NCBI GenBank assembly: GCA_000402515.1
Contig: AQRL01000021.1
Location: 1 to 29,436, forward strand
Direction: 5' to 3'
Length of the DNA: 29,436 nucleotides
Source: Nanoarchaeota archaeon SCGC AAA011-G17
GTDB taxonomy: Archaea > Nanobdellota > Nanobdellia > SCGC-AAA011-G17
The notes under the pieces were generated by a model. The model did not search any database. It was given only the letters and a program-made list of their open reading frames with translations, and was not told the DNA's origin. Positions 1 to 6,464 of the stretch are shown here, one piece after another. The position numbers and the translations under genes were made by a program. Each line of letters starts with the position of its first letter. Position 1 is the stretch's first letter.

Positions 1-2057
1 TTAAACTTCCTGCATGTCTTAACAATCTCAAAAATATAAGAGGCATCTTCTGTTCTTGAAAGTAAAGACCAAGCCTCATCAATTACAAGTAATTTCCTTT
101 CCAGATTAGACCTCATCTTCATATAAACATAATCAAGAACAAGAAACATCATTACAGGCTTAACCTGCTTGGGCATGTTTCCAATATCAAAGCAGACAAG
201 ATTATTGTCAAAATTAATATTAGTATGCCTGTTCATAAAAGAGAAAACCCCATCAACATACATGCTTAATCTATTTATCAAACTGCGAATAGTAGTTTTC
301 TCTAATGTTATGGCTCTCTTCTCATAACTCTTTAAAACCTCTAAAACATCTTTTAATATTGGCGGTTCATTAGTCCATGTTTCCTGGTTATCATTAATCC
401 CTTTCTGCTCATAAGCCTCTGTTAAAGCCCTGTCCATAAAGCTCTTTTGTGGCTCTGTTAATTCTCCTAATAATACCTGGACAAAATCAATAAGGCTTAA
501 TCTCTTTTCAGCATACTCATGACCCATCAAGTCCAAGGGATTGATCATTGTCTTGGATGTTCTTGATAATTCAACTAACTGCCCGTCAAATTGCTTTACT
601 AAATCCTTGTACTCTCCCTGTGGGTCAACAACCATGACTTTCGTATTATTTAGCAAATGCCTGGAGATTATTAATTTAGCAAAATAACTCTTTCCAGAAC
701 CAGAACTAGCAAGGATTAGTCCATTTGCATTGCTCAGCTTAAAAACGTCTCTTATAATTGGTATCTTGTTCTTATTCAATCCAAGCCAGACACTAGAATC
801 ATCCAATTGCAAGAATGGAGAGGTAAATGGAAAAAATGCACCAAGAGAATAGGTAGTTATGTTCCTTTTAACTTTTAATTCATCATTAGCAATAGGCAAT
901 ACAGATTTATAGCCCTGCAACATTCTGTAATTAGCAGTCTTTGGAATAATCAACAGAGAATTTAACTCAGACTCTACTTTTTTGCTTAATAAATTCAGTT
1001 CCTCTAAATTATCTGCTTTTACATTTATATAAAGAGAGACATTGAATAATTTATCACAGCCCTTCTGCAAGTTCTCCAATAATTTTCTTGTATCACTGTA
1101 TTTAATCTCAAGAGCAGGATTCAAAATGCCTCTTAATTCAGCAGCATACAAATCAGCTCTTTGCTTCTGCAATTCCTTGTTCAGCATGACCATTGTCTGC
1201 TCAATATGCTCTGGCTCTATATGGAGAGAGATGTCAAAATTTCCTATTGAAGATACTAATCTGTCAAGAAAACCAGCTTCCACTATTCTTGGATAGCCGT
1301 AGGCATATATTATCCTGTTAAATTTTTTAATCTTAAGATAATCAACTCTATTTTCAATAATCTCATCAGAAATAAACTTGTCCATCAAATCCTGCAACTG
1401 CTCTTTCTTCAGTACCTCTATTTTCAGGTTCATGTTCTCTAATCTTTCCAAGCAGATTTCAACCTGATTATCAATATTTGTTTTTTCTTTTATAACAAGA
1501 TAGAAATTCCTGTTCATAATTGAATTCTTTGAGATAGTGTTTTTCAGATAATCTTTGTATTTCTCAAATAACCCAGAATATTTTTTATTTATCCTTCCTT
1601 CAAGTGCATCTAAATAGGAATCAAGATTAACTGTATCAGTATTAATAAGAAATTGAATTGGAAAATCTATGGAATTCAAAAACTTTTGGAACTGCAATAC
1701 AATAGTCTCTTTCTCCTCATCTGTCTTGATAGCAAAATTAATTGGAAGAATCTTCAAGACAGCTATCTTTTTCTTGTCATGGATAATGTAATCCTCTATA
1801 GAATAATTCAGTTTAGAAAAAGCAGTCTTCCAGATAATAAAATTCTTTATTTTCTCTCCCAGCCCAAAGAACATGAACAAGGAAGCCAAACCAATAACAA
1901 GGGCTGAAATAATTCCATTGAGGTAAATATTCATTCCTGATTTGAAAATAATAAATACTAAGAACAGGAAAGGCAGTGCTATAACTATCTGCATAAAAGT
2001 TAATCCAAATATTATTTTCTCTTTATACTCTATTTCAGAGGGAATTTCATACGGCAT
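1..2057 (-). CDS. VirB4-like conjugation ATPase with PrgI-like N-terminus (partial)
   Basis: Reading leftward from an ATG one base after the stop of the upstream membrane-protein gene, 685 codons stay open to the window edge, so the C-terminus is missing. Residues about 10-60 form two hydrophobic segments (FGLTFMQIVIALPFLFLVFI and the next), as in PrgI-type domains fused to VirB4. The Walker A motif ASSGSGKSYF has its lysine near residue 456. The Walker B motif LLVIDEAWSLL has its acidic pair at 660-661, and PQGEYKDL follows Walker A. VirB4/TraC ATPases energise type IV secretion and conjugative pilus assembly at the cytoplasmic membrane. The pilin-VirB6-VirB4 order with 1-21 nt spacing indicates one operon. 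The family call is firm; whether the system moves DNA or only builds a pilus is not visible. Confidence 0.9.
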   Translation of the reverse strand, partial: MPYEIPSEIEYKEKIIFGLTFMQIVIALPFLFLVFIIFKSGMNIYLNGIISALVIGLASLFMFFGLGEKIKNFIIWKTAFSKLNYSIEDYIIHDKKKIAVLKILPINFAIKTDEEKETIVLQFQKFLNSIDFPIQFLINTDTVNLDSYLDALEGRINKKYSGLFEKYKDYLKNTISKNSIMNRNFYLVIKEKTNIDNQVEICLERLENMNLKIEVLKKEQLQDLMDKFISDEIIENRVDYLKIKKFNRIIYAYGYPRIVEAGFLDRLVSSIGNFDISLHIEPEHIEQTMVMLNKELQKQRADLYAAELRGILNPALEIKYSDTRKLLENLQKGCDKLFNVSLYINVKADNLEELNLLSKKVESELNSLLIIPKTANYRMLQGYKSVLPIANDELKVKRNITTYSLGAFFPFTSPFLQLDDSSVWLGLNKNKIPIIRDVFKLSNANGLILASSGSGKSYFAKLIISRHLLNNTKVMVVDPQGEYKDLVKQFDGQLVELSRTSKTMINPLDLMGHEYAEKRLSLIDFVQVLLGELTEPQKSFMDRALTEAYEQKGINDNQETWTNEPPILKDVLEVLKSYEKRAITLEKTTIRSLINRLSMYVDGVFSFMNRHTNINFDNNLVCFDIGNMPKQVKPVMMFLVLDYVYMKMRSNLERKLLVIDEAWSLLSRTEDASYIFEIVKTCRKF

Positions 2058-2058
2058 T

Positions 2059-2868
2059 TTATATTTTCCCCCTAACCGCCATTTTTGTAGCCTTTCCAAT
2101 ATCAGAATTAAGCAAAGCCATGGCAGACTTGACAAGGGCAAATATCAAGAGAAAAACCATCATCAAATCAATAATCAAGAATCCTGTTATCATGATAAGA
2201 ATATTTGTTCCGCCAAATACGCTGACCTCTGCTAATCTGGAAACAATTAGCAATATCAGGCTCTGGAAAAATGGAAGAAAGATTAGAATCATCAAACTGT
2301 TAATAATCAGCTTTCCATAACCCTTAAGAAAATCAATGAAATAGAAAAATATTCCTACTGGGAACAATATTAGTCCAATAACAACCAGAAAATATCTCAC
2401 GCTCAATAATACAACAGTTATAAGCAAAACAATAAGATAGACAGAGCCAAAGGCTAAATCCAAGCCCAAGCCGGATATTCCTGACTCATACATGTAAAAG
2501 AAATTCTCATTGATCATGCTGAAAATTCCAGAGGTTAATCCAGCAGAAATTTTCAATATTAAATCATACAAGTAATAAGAGGCCTGCACAAGAACAACCA
2601 TTATCAAGATATTTTTCAGCCAGGTTTTTGCATTTTCTCTTTTGGCAGGATTATTAGAGGAGGCAATGAAATTAAATCCAGCCCATAATATTAAGATTCC
2701 GTAAAAGATTGAAAGAATATAGATAACTAACAGCCAGAGGCCTTCAAACATGCCTATCTCTATTGGCTTTGTTATCAGTTCCTTAATCAAATAAAGCAGA
2801 AACACAATAGGGGCATTTATCAGGTCTTTTAAATATTCAAAAAATAATTCAGCAAGGTTTAAATCCAT
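2059..2868 (-). CDS. Polytopic membrane protein, VirB6/TrbL-like
   Basis: A 269-residue protein with about six to seven hydrophobic segments (for example LWLLVIYILSIFYGILILWA and LIVLLITVVLLSVRYFLVVI). Size and topology match VirB6/TrbL inner-membrane channel components of type IV secretion systems, and its place between a pilin and a VirB4 ATPase supports that role. Residues about 69-82 (ASSNNPAKRENAKT) closely resemble a loop in the neighbouring pilin (TSSNDPKKRDNAKS), so part of this protein may derive from, or bind, pilin-like helices. Its stop is one base before the VirB4 start, implying translational coupling. Primary sequence alone is weak evidence for this fast-evolving family, so the call rests largely on context. 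Confidence 0.72.
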   Translation of the reverse strand: MDLNLAELFFEYLKDLINAPIVFLLYLIKELITKPIEIGMFEGLWLLVIYILSIFYGILILWAGFNFIASSNNPAKRENAKTWLKNILIMVVLVQASYYLYDLILKISAGLTSGIFSMINENFFYMYESGISGLGLDLAFGSVYLIVLLITVVLLSVRYFLVVIGLILFPVGIFFYFIDFLKGYGKLIINSLMILIFLPFFQSLILLIVSRLAEVSVFGGTNILIMITGFLIIDLMMVFLLIFALVKSAMALLNSDIGKATKMAVRGKI

Positions 2869-2889
2869 TTTAAAAAATAAAAGGTAGGG

Positions 2890-3228
2890 TTATCCTACCA
2901 AAAATCCAATTAGTGCTGGTGTTGCCCAAATCAATACCAAGCCGATAATGACAAAAGTTCCCATTGACTTTGCATTATCCCTTTTTTTAGGGTCGTTGCT
3001 TGATGTCATGTAGCTTATCCCTACAAAAACCAGCATCAGGGCTGCAATAGCAGATGCACTGTACTTTACTAAATTGTACACTTTCATTACAGGGCTCAAG
3101 ATCTGGTCAAACTTTGCTTGGTCTTCAGGGCTTGGTGGCTGATTTAGATCTACTGCACTGACAACTGGTATGGCCAGCACAATCATCAGCACAAGTACAT
3201 CTATTATCCTTCTGAATTTCGTTTTCAT
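2890..3228 (-). CDS. VirB2/TrbC-like pilin
   Basis: From the ATG at 3228 (preceded by the purine-rich GGAGGGAGGGG ribosome-binding region; an in-frame ATG at 3255 is possible but lies inside the zinc-ribbon gene) it encodes 112 residues. There is an N-terminal signal peptide (MKTKFRRIIDVLVLMIVLAI, cleavage likely after VVSA). Two hydrophobic helices follow, around a short polar loop SSNDPKKRDNAKS. Signal peptide plus two helices and a charged loop is the architecture of VirB2/TrbC type IV pilins. It overlaps the zinc-ribbon gene in another frame and lies 21 nt before the VirB6-like gene. A second copy begins at 29231 on the other strand; the mature parts are almost identical while the signal peptides differ. 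Confidence 0.82.
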   Translation of the reverse strand: MKTKFRRIIDVLVLMIVLAIPVVSAVDLNQPPSPEDQAKFDQILSPVMKVYNLVKYSASAIAALMLVFVGISYMTSSNDPKKRDNAKSMGTFVIIGLVLIWATPALIGFLVG

Positions 3229-3364
3229 TTTCCCCTCCCTCCTGCTTTTTATCACGCATTTTCCTAAACCACTTCAGAGTTCTTTTGTTCTTGACAATCT
3301 CTCTACAGGTTTGGCATACATCCTCTTCAGCTTCAAACCTTTTACCGCATACAACACATATCAT
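3125..3364 (-). CDS. Small zinc-ribbon protein, first gene of the pilin module
   Basis: Starting at the ATG at 3364 it encodes 79 residues opening with MICVVCGKRFEAEEDVCQTC, two CxxC pairs that make a treble-clef or ribbon zinc site, then a basic stretch (KNKRTLKWFRKMRDKK). The size and zinc site suggest a nucleic-acid-binding regulator or adaptor, but no known function is recognised. The last third overlaps the pilin start in a different frame. In the second copy (29101-29259) the same frame ends 27 residues earlier, because AATTGA there is AATAGA here, so the C-terminal tail is probably not functionally conserved. A leader of about 60 nt separates it from its TATA box, unlike the leaderless core genes. 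Confidence 0.72.
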   Translation of the reverse strand: MICVVCGKRFEAEEDVCQTCREIVKNKRTLKWFRKMRDKKQEGGENENEIQKDNRCTCADDCAGHTSCQCSRSKSATKP

Positions 3365-3426
3365 TTTTACACCTTCATTAGTAACTCCAAAGCGCCTTGT
3401 GTTAACATGCTTAGAATCAGCTTGGT

Positions 3427-3448
3427 ATATAAGATTTGTAATGCAAAG
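3427..3448 (-). promoter_or_regulatory. Conserved BRE/TATA promoter element of the pilin module, left copy
   Basis: On the minus strand this reads CTTTGCATTACAAATCTTATAT: an AT-rich TATA box preceded by a TACAA element. It aligns with GTTTGCGCTACAAACCTTATAT at 29016 and TTCTGCGCTACAAGACTTATAT at 25752. Just upstream, TTTGTACACAC forms an imperfect 11-bp direct repeat with TTTGCATTACA. It would drive the zinc-ribbon, pilin, virB6-like and virB4 operon. Confidence 0.6.
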
Positions 3449-3491
3449 TGTGTACAAATTGTTAAAAAATAGAGAAAAACAGAATATTTGA

Positions 3492-3896
3492 TTAGTGATG
3501 TAAAAATTTATCTATAATATTATCTTTAATTTTCTCTGGATAAAGAGTTATTCTGTTCATCTTTTTTAATGATGTCCATTCTAAAATATACTTGTTGTTT
3601 TTTGATTGTTTTTTTGCTTCAGGACCACCAAGCTTTAAATTTCCTCCAAATTTCTTTGCAATGAAATAATATCCATAAGTATTGTTATAATCTTCCCTGA
3701 ATTTCCATAATAATTGACCAATTTCAACATCAAGATTAGTTTCTTCCTTTACTTCCCTTATAGCAGCCTCTTCTGGTGTTTCTCCAGATTCTATTGCACC
3801 ACCGGGAAGAACATAATATTCTTTATCATTTTTAATTCTATGGATAAGAAGAATTTTTTCGTTATGAATTATTATAACTCTTGATGACTTTGCCAT
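3492..3896 (-). CDS. NUDIX hydrolase
   Basis: A 134-residue protein with a clear Nudix box at residues about 33-55 (GAIESGETPEEAAIREVKEE; pattern Gx5Ex7REVxEE with the usual final Gly replaced by Asn). Nudix enzymes hydrolyse nucleoside diphosphates linked to another moiety, with Mg2+ held by the REVKEE glutamates; the substrate cannot be read from the sequence. It has its own TATA box (CTTATAAATA on the minus strand, near 3926). It sits between the integrase and the pilin module, exactly where the other element carries an AIPR gene, so it is probably exchangeable cargo rather than part of the secretion apparatus. It could act in nucleotide-pool cleaning or in defence. Confidence 0.88.
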   Translation of the reverse strand: MAKSSRVIIIHNEKILLIHRIKNDKEYYVLPGGAIESGETPEEAAIREVKEETNLDVEIGQLLWKFREDYNNTYGYYFIAKKFGGNLKLGGPEAKKQSKNNKYILEWTSLKKMNRITLYPEKIKDNIIDKFLHH

Positions 3897-3955
3897 ACTA
3901 ATTAAACTTTAATCTAGTATTTATAAGTTATTAATTTATAAAAATAAAATTTATC

Positions 3956-5212
3956 CTATATAGAAATTTCTCCTGATTTTATCATTTCTTTTATTGTTTC
4001 TTTTAAAGCAGTTCTATCAACATTTAATACTCCTGTTTTTTTGAACACTTTGTCAGCTCTTTCAATTTTATTCTGTTGTTCCATCAACACTTTGAAGTCT
4101 AAAGGTCTTGAGCAAAAGCCACAAAAGGAATCTTTAGGATCATTTGGCTTTCCACAATTCCTGCATAATCTTGCCTGTTTTCCATTAACATCTTTCTCTT
4201 CTGGCTCAATTCCATTAATAGCTAACATAGTTCTATTAACATCAGCAGAAGTTAAGTGAGAATACTGGGCTATCATTTTTGAGGATGGAGTCCAGCCAAA
4301 ATAAACCTTGGCCTGTGTTTCATTTAATTGCTTGTTTGCTAAAAGATGAGTAACCCTTGCATGTCTAAATGCGTGAGGATGTATCCTCTTCTTTATTCTT
4401 GATTTCTCTTTTGCCCTAAGAACAATTTTGTATAACCCACGATAGCCTAATGGCTCTCCTCTGTGTTTTTTGTTGTTGTTATCTTCATAAATGCTGACCC
4501 AAACATAATCATCCTTTTTTTTGGTTGGATGTTGGTTAAGCCATGCAGCTAACTTAGAAGAACTAAAAACAATTATAACATTTCTCTCTCCAGTCTTTCC
4601 AGAGGCTAAATCAATCAGATACCCGTGGGGGTGTTCTGTTATGTCCTTTATTGTTATGTTTCCTAATTCAGAAATTCTTGAGCCTGTTTCATAAAGAACC
4701 GATAGAAATGCTTTATCTCTTGTGCTTTCTGTTGAGTCTATTAATTTATCTATCTCATCTTCTGTTAGAATATCGCCCGCTTTAATCTTTGGAATGTTTT
4801 TAGATTTAATGCTTGTTGATAGCCAAGAAACAATTTCAGGATAATCTTTTTTGTGCCCATTAAATATTTTGTCTCCATAAGCCAACCAAGAACCAAACTT
4901 CTTTAAGATAGTCCAATATTTCTGTTTTGTTGCTATTAAGATATCCTCTCTTTTATTTATCTGCTCAATAATTTTTTCAAAATCCTCTTTGGTTAATTTA
5001 TCAAAATCTTTTTTAGTGTAATTTTCAGCAACAGTCATAAGCACATCATAATATTTTAACAAAGTTGGAAGCTCTATTCCTCCCTTTAATATAGAATCCC
5101 GGTCATAAGAAGCAATAATCTCTTTATTCCTACCTGATATTTTACTCTCAGATAATCTCTTCTTATATGAATTGTATTGTGCTTCATAATTGTATAAATA
5201 ACGTTTTTTCAT
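3956..5212 (-). CDS. Tyrosine recombinase/integrase with C-terminal zinc ribbon
   Basis: A 418-residue protein. Residues about 1-135 form a helical SAM-like core-binding region. The catalytic domain has Arg179 (GSRISEL), Lys206 (SGKTGERN), H280-x-x-R283 (HAFRHARVTHLL), Trp307 in place of the usual second His (FGWTP), and nucleophile Tyr317 (IAQYSHL). Residues 350-367 add CRNC...CGFC, a zinc ribbon, and a helical tail follows. It belongs to the archaeal XerA-like integrase group. The gene ends 60 bp from the 3' end of tRNA-Ser(GCT) and is read away from it, the usual arrangement for an element integrated at a tRNA 3' end. It is therefore the probable integrase of the left element. It is unrelated in detail to the integrase at 26203. 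Confidence 0.93.
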   Translation of the reverse strand: MKKRYLYNYEAQYNSYKKRLSESKISGRNKEIIASYDRDSILKGGIELPTLLKYYDVLMTVAENYTKKDFDKLTKEDFEKIIEQINKREDILIATKQKYWTILKKFGSWLAYGDKIFNGHKKDYPEIVSWLSTSIKSKNIPKIKAGDILTEDEIDKLIDSTESTRDKAFLSVLYETGSRISELGNITIKDITEHPHGYLIDLASGKTGERNVIIVFSSSKLAAWLNQHPTKKKDDYVWVSIYEDNNNKKHRGEPLGYRGLYKIVLRAKEKSRIKKRIHPHAFRHARVTHLLANKQLNETQAKVYFGWTPSSKMIAQYSHLTSADVNRTMLAINGIEPEEKDVNGKQARLCRNCGKPNDPKDSFCGFCSRPLDFKVLMEQQNKIERADKVFKKTGVLNVDRTALKETIKEMIKSGEISI

Positions 5213-5273
5213 AGAAATACCGAAGATGGACTACTATTTAAGTCTTACGCTTATAAATACCAAGAGTGTAATA

Positions 5274-5390
5274 CGCCGCGACTGGGATTTGAACCCAGAC
5301 ATCCGTTAGGAAACAGGATCCTTGCATAGCCTATAGCAATCCCACGCTAGCACAAACTATCTGCGCAATACCAGGTTATGCGATCGCGGC
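5274..5390 (-). tRNA. tRNA-Ser(GCT) with two BHB introns
   Basis: The 117-nt gene has a perfect 7-bp acceptor stem (GCCGCGA/TCGCGGC), discriminator G, T-arm CTGGG-TTCAAAT-CCCAG and a serine-type long variable arm. Two insertions resolve as introns: 5342-5360 (19 nt, between 29 and 30) and 5320-5333 (14 nt, between 37 and 38). Intron 1 has a 4-bp central helix GCGC/GCGT, bulges AG^A and GG^G, and an inner TAG/CTA hairpin. Intron 2 has TTGC/GCAA with bulges TA^T and GG^A. Removal gives anticodon arm CAGGA-TTGCTAA-TCCTG (anticodon GCT) and an 84-nt tRNA, the same length as the intronless tRNA-Ser(CGA) at 25600 and with matching D- and variable-arm layout. The left element abuts its 3' end. Confidence 0.9.
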
Positions 5391-5433
5391 ACAGAAAAAT
5401 AAGAAAACCTTGCTTAATAAAAGTTATGGTCAA

Positions 5434-5835
5434 TTATTCTATCCAATGATATCTCTTAACTAATAAATTCCTTCTTACAAAGGCATTATTCAAAATAGGG
5501 AAGTATTCAATTTTAAATTCTTTTAATCCTATCATTTCAAGATAATTTACTAATTCTCCCCCGACAAAATTCCTTTCCAATTTACTTCCAGAAGGCATAA
5601 CGCCAATAATAACAGTAGCAATATCCCCCCCATTACCTTCTTCAACCAGTGCAAATTTACCTTCTAAATGCTTCTTTTGATAAGCATATAATACTCTTCC
5701 GGATTCTCCATTAAGGCCATAAATCTCTACAAAAACAGCCGTATTATCTGGATTTCTTAAATCATCTAGAATAGCAACCTTGTTAGGGTCAACCTCTCTT
5801 TTTTCCTTAATCCTATAATCTGCTATTGTTGTCAT
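5434..5835 (-). CDS. Hypothetical protein (133 aa)
   Basis: An open frame of 133 residues with a mixed alpha/beta pattern (VAILDD, TAVFVEIYG, GRVLYAYQ, TVIIGVMP). It has no signal peptide, membrane segment or metal motif, and I do not recognise a family. It is read toward tRNA-Ser(GCT) and divergently from the AbrB-like gene at 5936, with about 100 bp between the starts. A possible TATA sequence (AGATTTATATC in + orientation) lies upstream near 5847. Composition is like its neighbours, so it is probably a real core gene. Confidence 0.6.
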   Translation of the reverse strand: MTTIADYRIKEKREVDPNKVAILDDLRNPDNTAVFVEIYGLNGESGRVLYAYQKKHLEGKFALVEEGNGGDIATVIIGVMPSGSKLERNFVGGELVNYLEMIGLKEFKIEYFPILNNAFVRRNLLVKRYHWIE

Positions 5836-5898
5836 ATCACCTATAAGATTTATATCAATTTTGCCTTTATCAAGCTTTTGGAGCCCTATGGGAAAGAC

Positions 5899-5926
5899 TT
5901 ATAAATAAGTAAGACACTTCTTACTT
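5899..5926 (+). promoter_or_regulatory. TATA box and inverted-repeat operator of the AbrB-like gene
   Basis: TATA box TTATAAATA (5899-5907) is followed directly by AAGTAAG-ACACTT-CTTACTT, a perfect 7-bp inverted repeat (5907-5926). The start codon is at 5936, so transcription should begin next to or inside the repeat. A symmetric site at this place before a gene for a dimeric DNA-binding protein suggests autorepression. Confidence 0.55.
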
Positions 5927-5935
5927 TGTTTAAGT

Positions 5936-6184
5936 ATGGAATTTAATGTAGATATTACAAGGCTATCAAGTAAGGGTCAAATTATAATCCCAAATGAAAT
6001 CAGAAAGAGTCTAGAACTCCATGAATCAGAATTACTTCTTGTTTTTTCAGATTCAGATGAAAGGGCAATTCTGTTAAAGCCAGTGGGTATTGAAGACTTT
6101 AATGAATACAAAAAAAAGAATCCAGAGCTTCAAGAATATTCTAAAAAAAACAATAACAAAAAGGACAAAACTAACACAGCATAG
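5936..6184 (+). CDS. AbrB/MazE/SpoVT-family DNA-binding protein
   Basis: 82 residues. Residues about 6-45 match the swapped-hairpin AbrB fold: TRLSSKGQIIIPNEIRKSLEL, then a beta-rich stretch ending AILLKPV. The C-terminal third is lysine- and asparagine-rich and probably disordered. Proteins of this type bind DNA as dimers and act as transition-state regulators or antitoxins. No MazF- or VapC-like toxin gene follows; the next gene is the initiator tRNA. A stand-alone autoregulated regulator is therefore more likely than half of a toxin-antitoxin pair. The inverted repeat in its promoter supports self-control. Confidence 0.85.
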   Translation: MEFNVDITRLSSKGQIIIPNEIRKSLELHESELLLVFSDSDERAILLKPVGIEDFNEYKKKNPELQEYSKKNNNKKDKTNTA

Positions 6185-6246
6185 TCTTGATAAGTGGGCG
6201 AAGAAAAGATAACCTTTTTAAATGAATTAAAGCTTAATTTTCTTAT

Positions 6247-6402
6247 AGCGGGATAGGACAGCTAGGAGTGTCCGTCACTATTTACAAAAAATAGCGGAAG
6301 GGGCTCATAAAAACTGTCTGAGACACCCGATGTGAAGAAATTTCACGGGTAGAGGTCGCTGGTTCAAAAAGACTCTAAGTCTGGAAAGTCCAGCTCCCGC
6401 TA
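6247..6402 (+). tRNA. Initiator tRNA-Met(CAT) with four introns
   Basis: The 156-nt gene has acceptor AGCGGGA/TCCCGCT, discriminator A, a D-loop AGCTAGGAGT and the GGG/CCC anticodon stem typical of archaeal initiator tRNA. Four insertions resolve with BHB geometry. Intron 1 is 6277-6300 (28/29, central helix TCCG/CGGA, inner hairpin CTATTT/AAATAG). Intron 2 is 6310-6324 (37/38, CTCA/TGAG). Intron 3 is 6331-6352 (43/44, ACCC/GGGT, inner GTGAA/TTCAC). Intron 4 is 6369-6388 (59/60, TTC/GAA plus an A-G mismatch, inner AGACT/AGTCT, outer helix is the T-stem). Exons 6247-6276, 6301-6309, 6325-6330, 6353-6368 and 6389-6402 join to 75 nt with anticodon arm TCGGG-CTCATAA-CCCGA, variable loop AGGTC and T-arm GCTGG-TTCAAAT-CCAGC. 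Confidence 0.92.
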
Positions 6403-6464
6403 TACTTATTTTATATCCCAAACCACAATAATATTTATATACCATTTAAAAATAACAACAGGCT

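Larger units (their letters stand above)
3023..3479 (-). repeat. Inverted repeat, left copy of the shared pilin-module block
   Basis: This block reads on the minus strand like 28985-29436 on the plus strand. It begins at a shared T-rich terminator (TTTTTCTCTATTTTTTA), continues through promoter, leader and zinc-ribbon gene, and reaches into the pilin. The pilin-internal part matches without mismatch for about 95 bp up to the window end. The real right-hand boundary lies outside the window, so the repeat may be longer. Confidence 0.93.

Noticed and set aside
2120-2320. Plus-strand open frames opposite the VirB6-like and VirB4 genes
   Set aside because: They lie fully within strong minus-strand membrane/ATPase genes and have no promoter or family features.
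5274-5390. Reading the serine tRNA with one longer intron, or with anticodon stem GCGCA/TGTGC, CAGAT or TGGGA
   Set aside because: These give no T33 or an oversized D-region. The two-intron solution gives perfect anticodon-stem pairing and an 84-nt length.
6247-6402. Initiator tRNA as a degenerate gene or one hit by random insertions
   Set aside because: All four insertions are removable at BHB-compatible junctions and the exons rebuild a complete cloverleaf, so decay is less likely than splicing.
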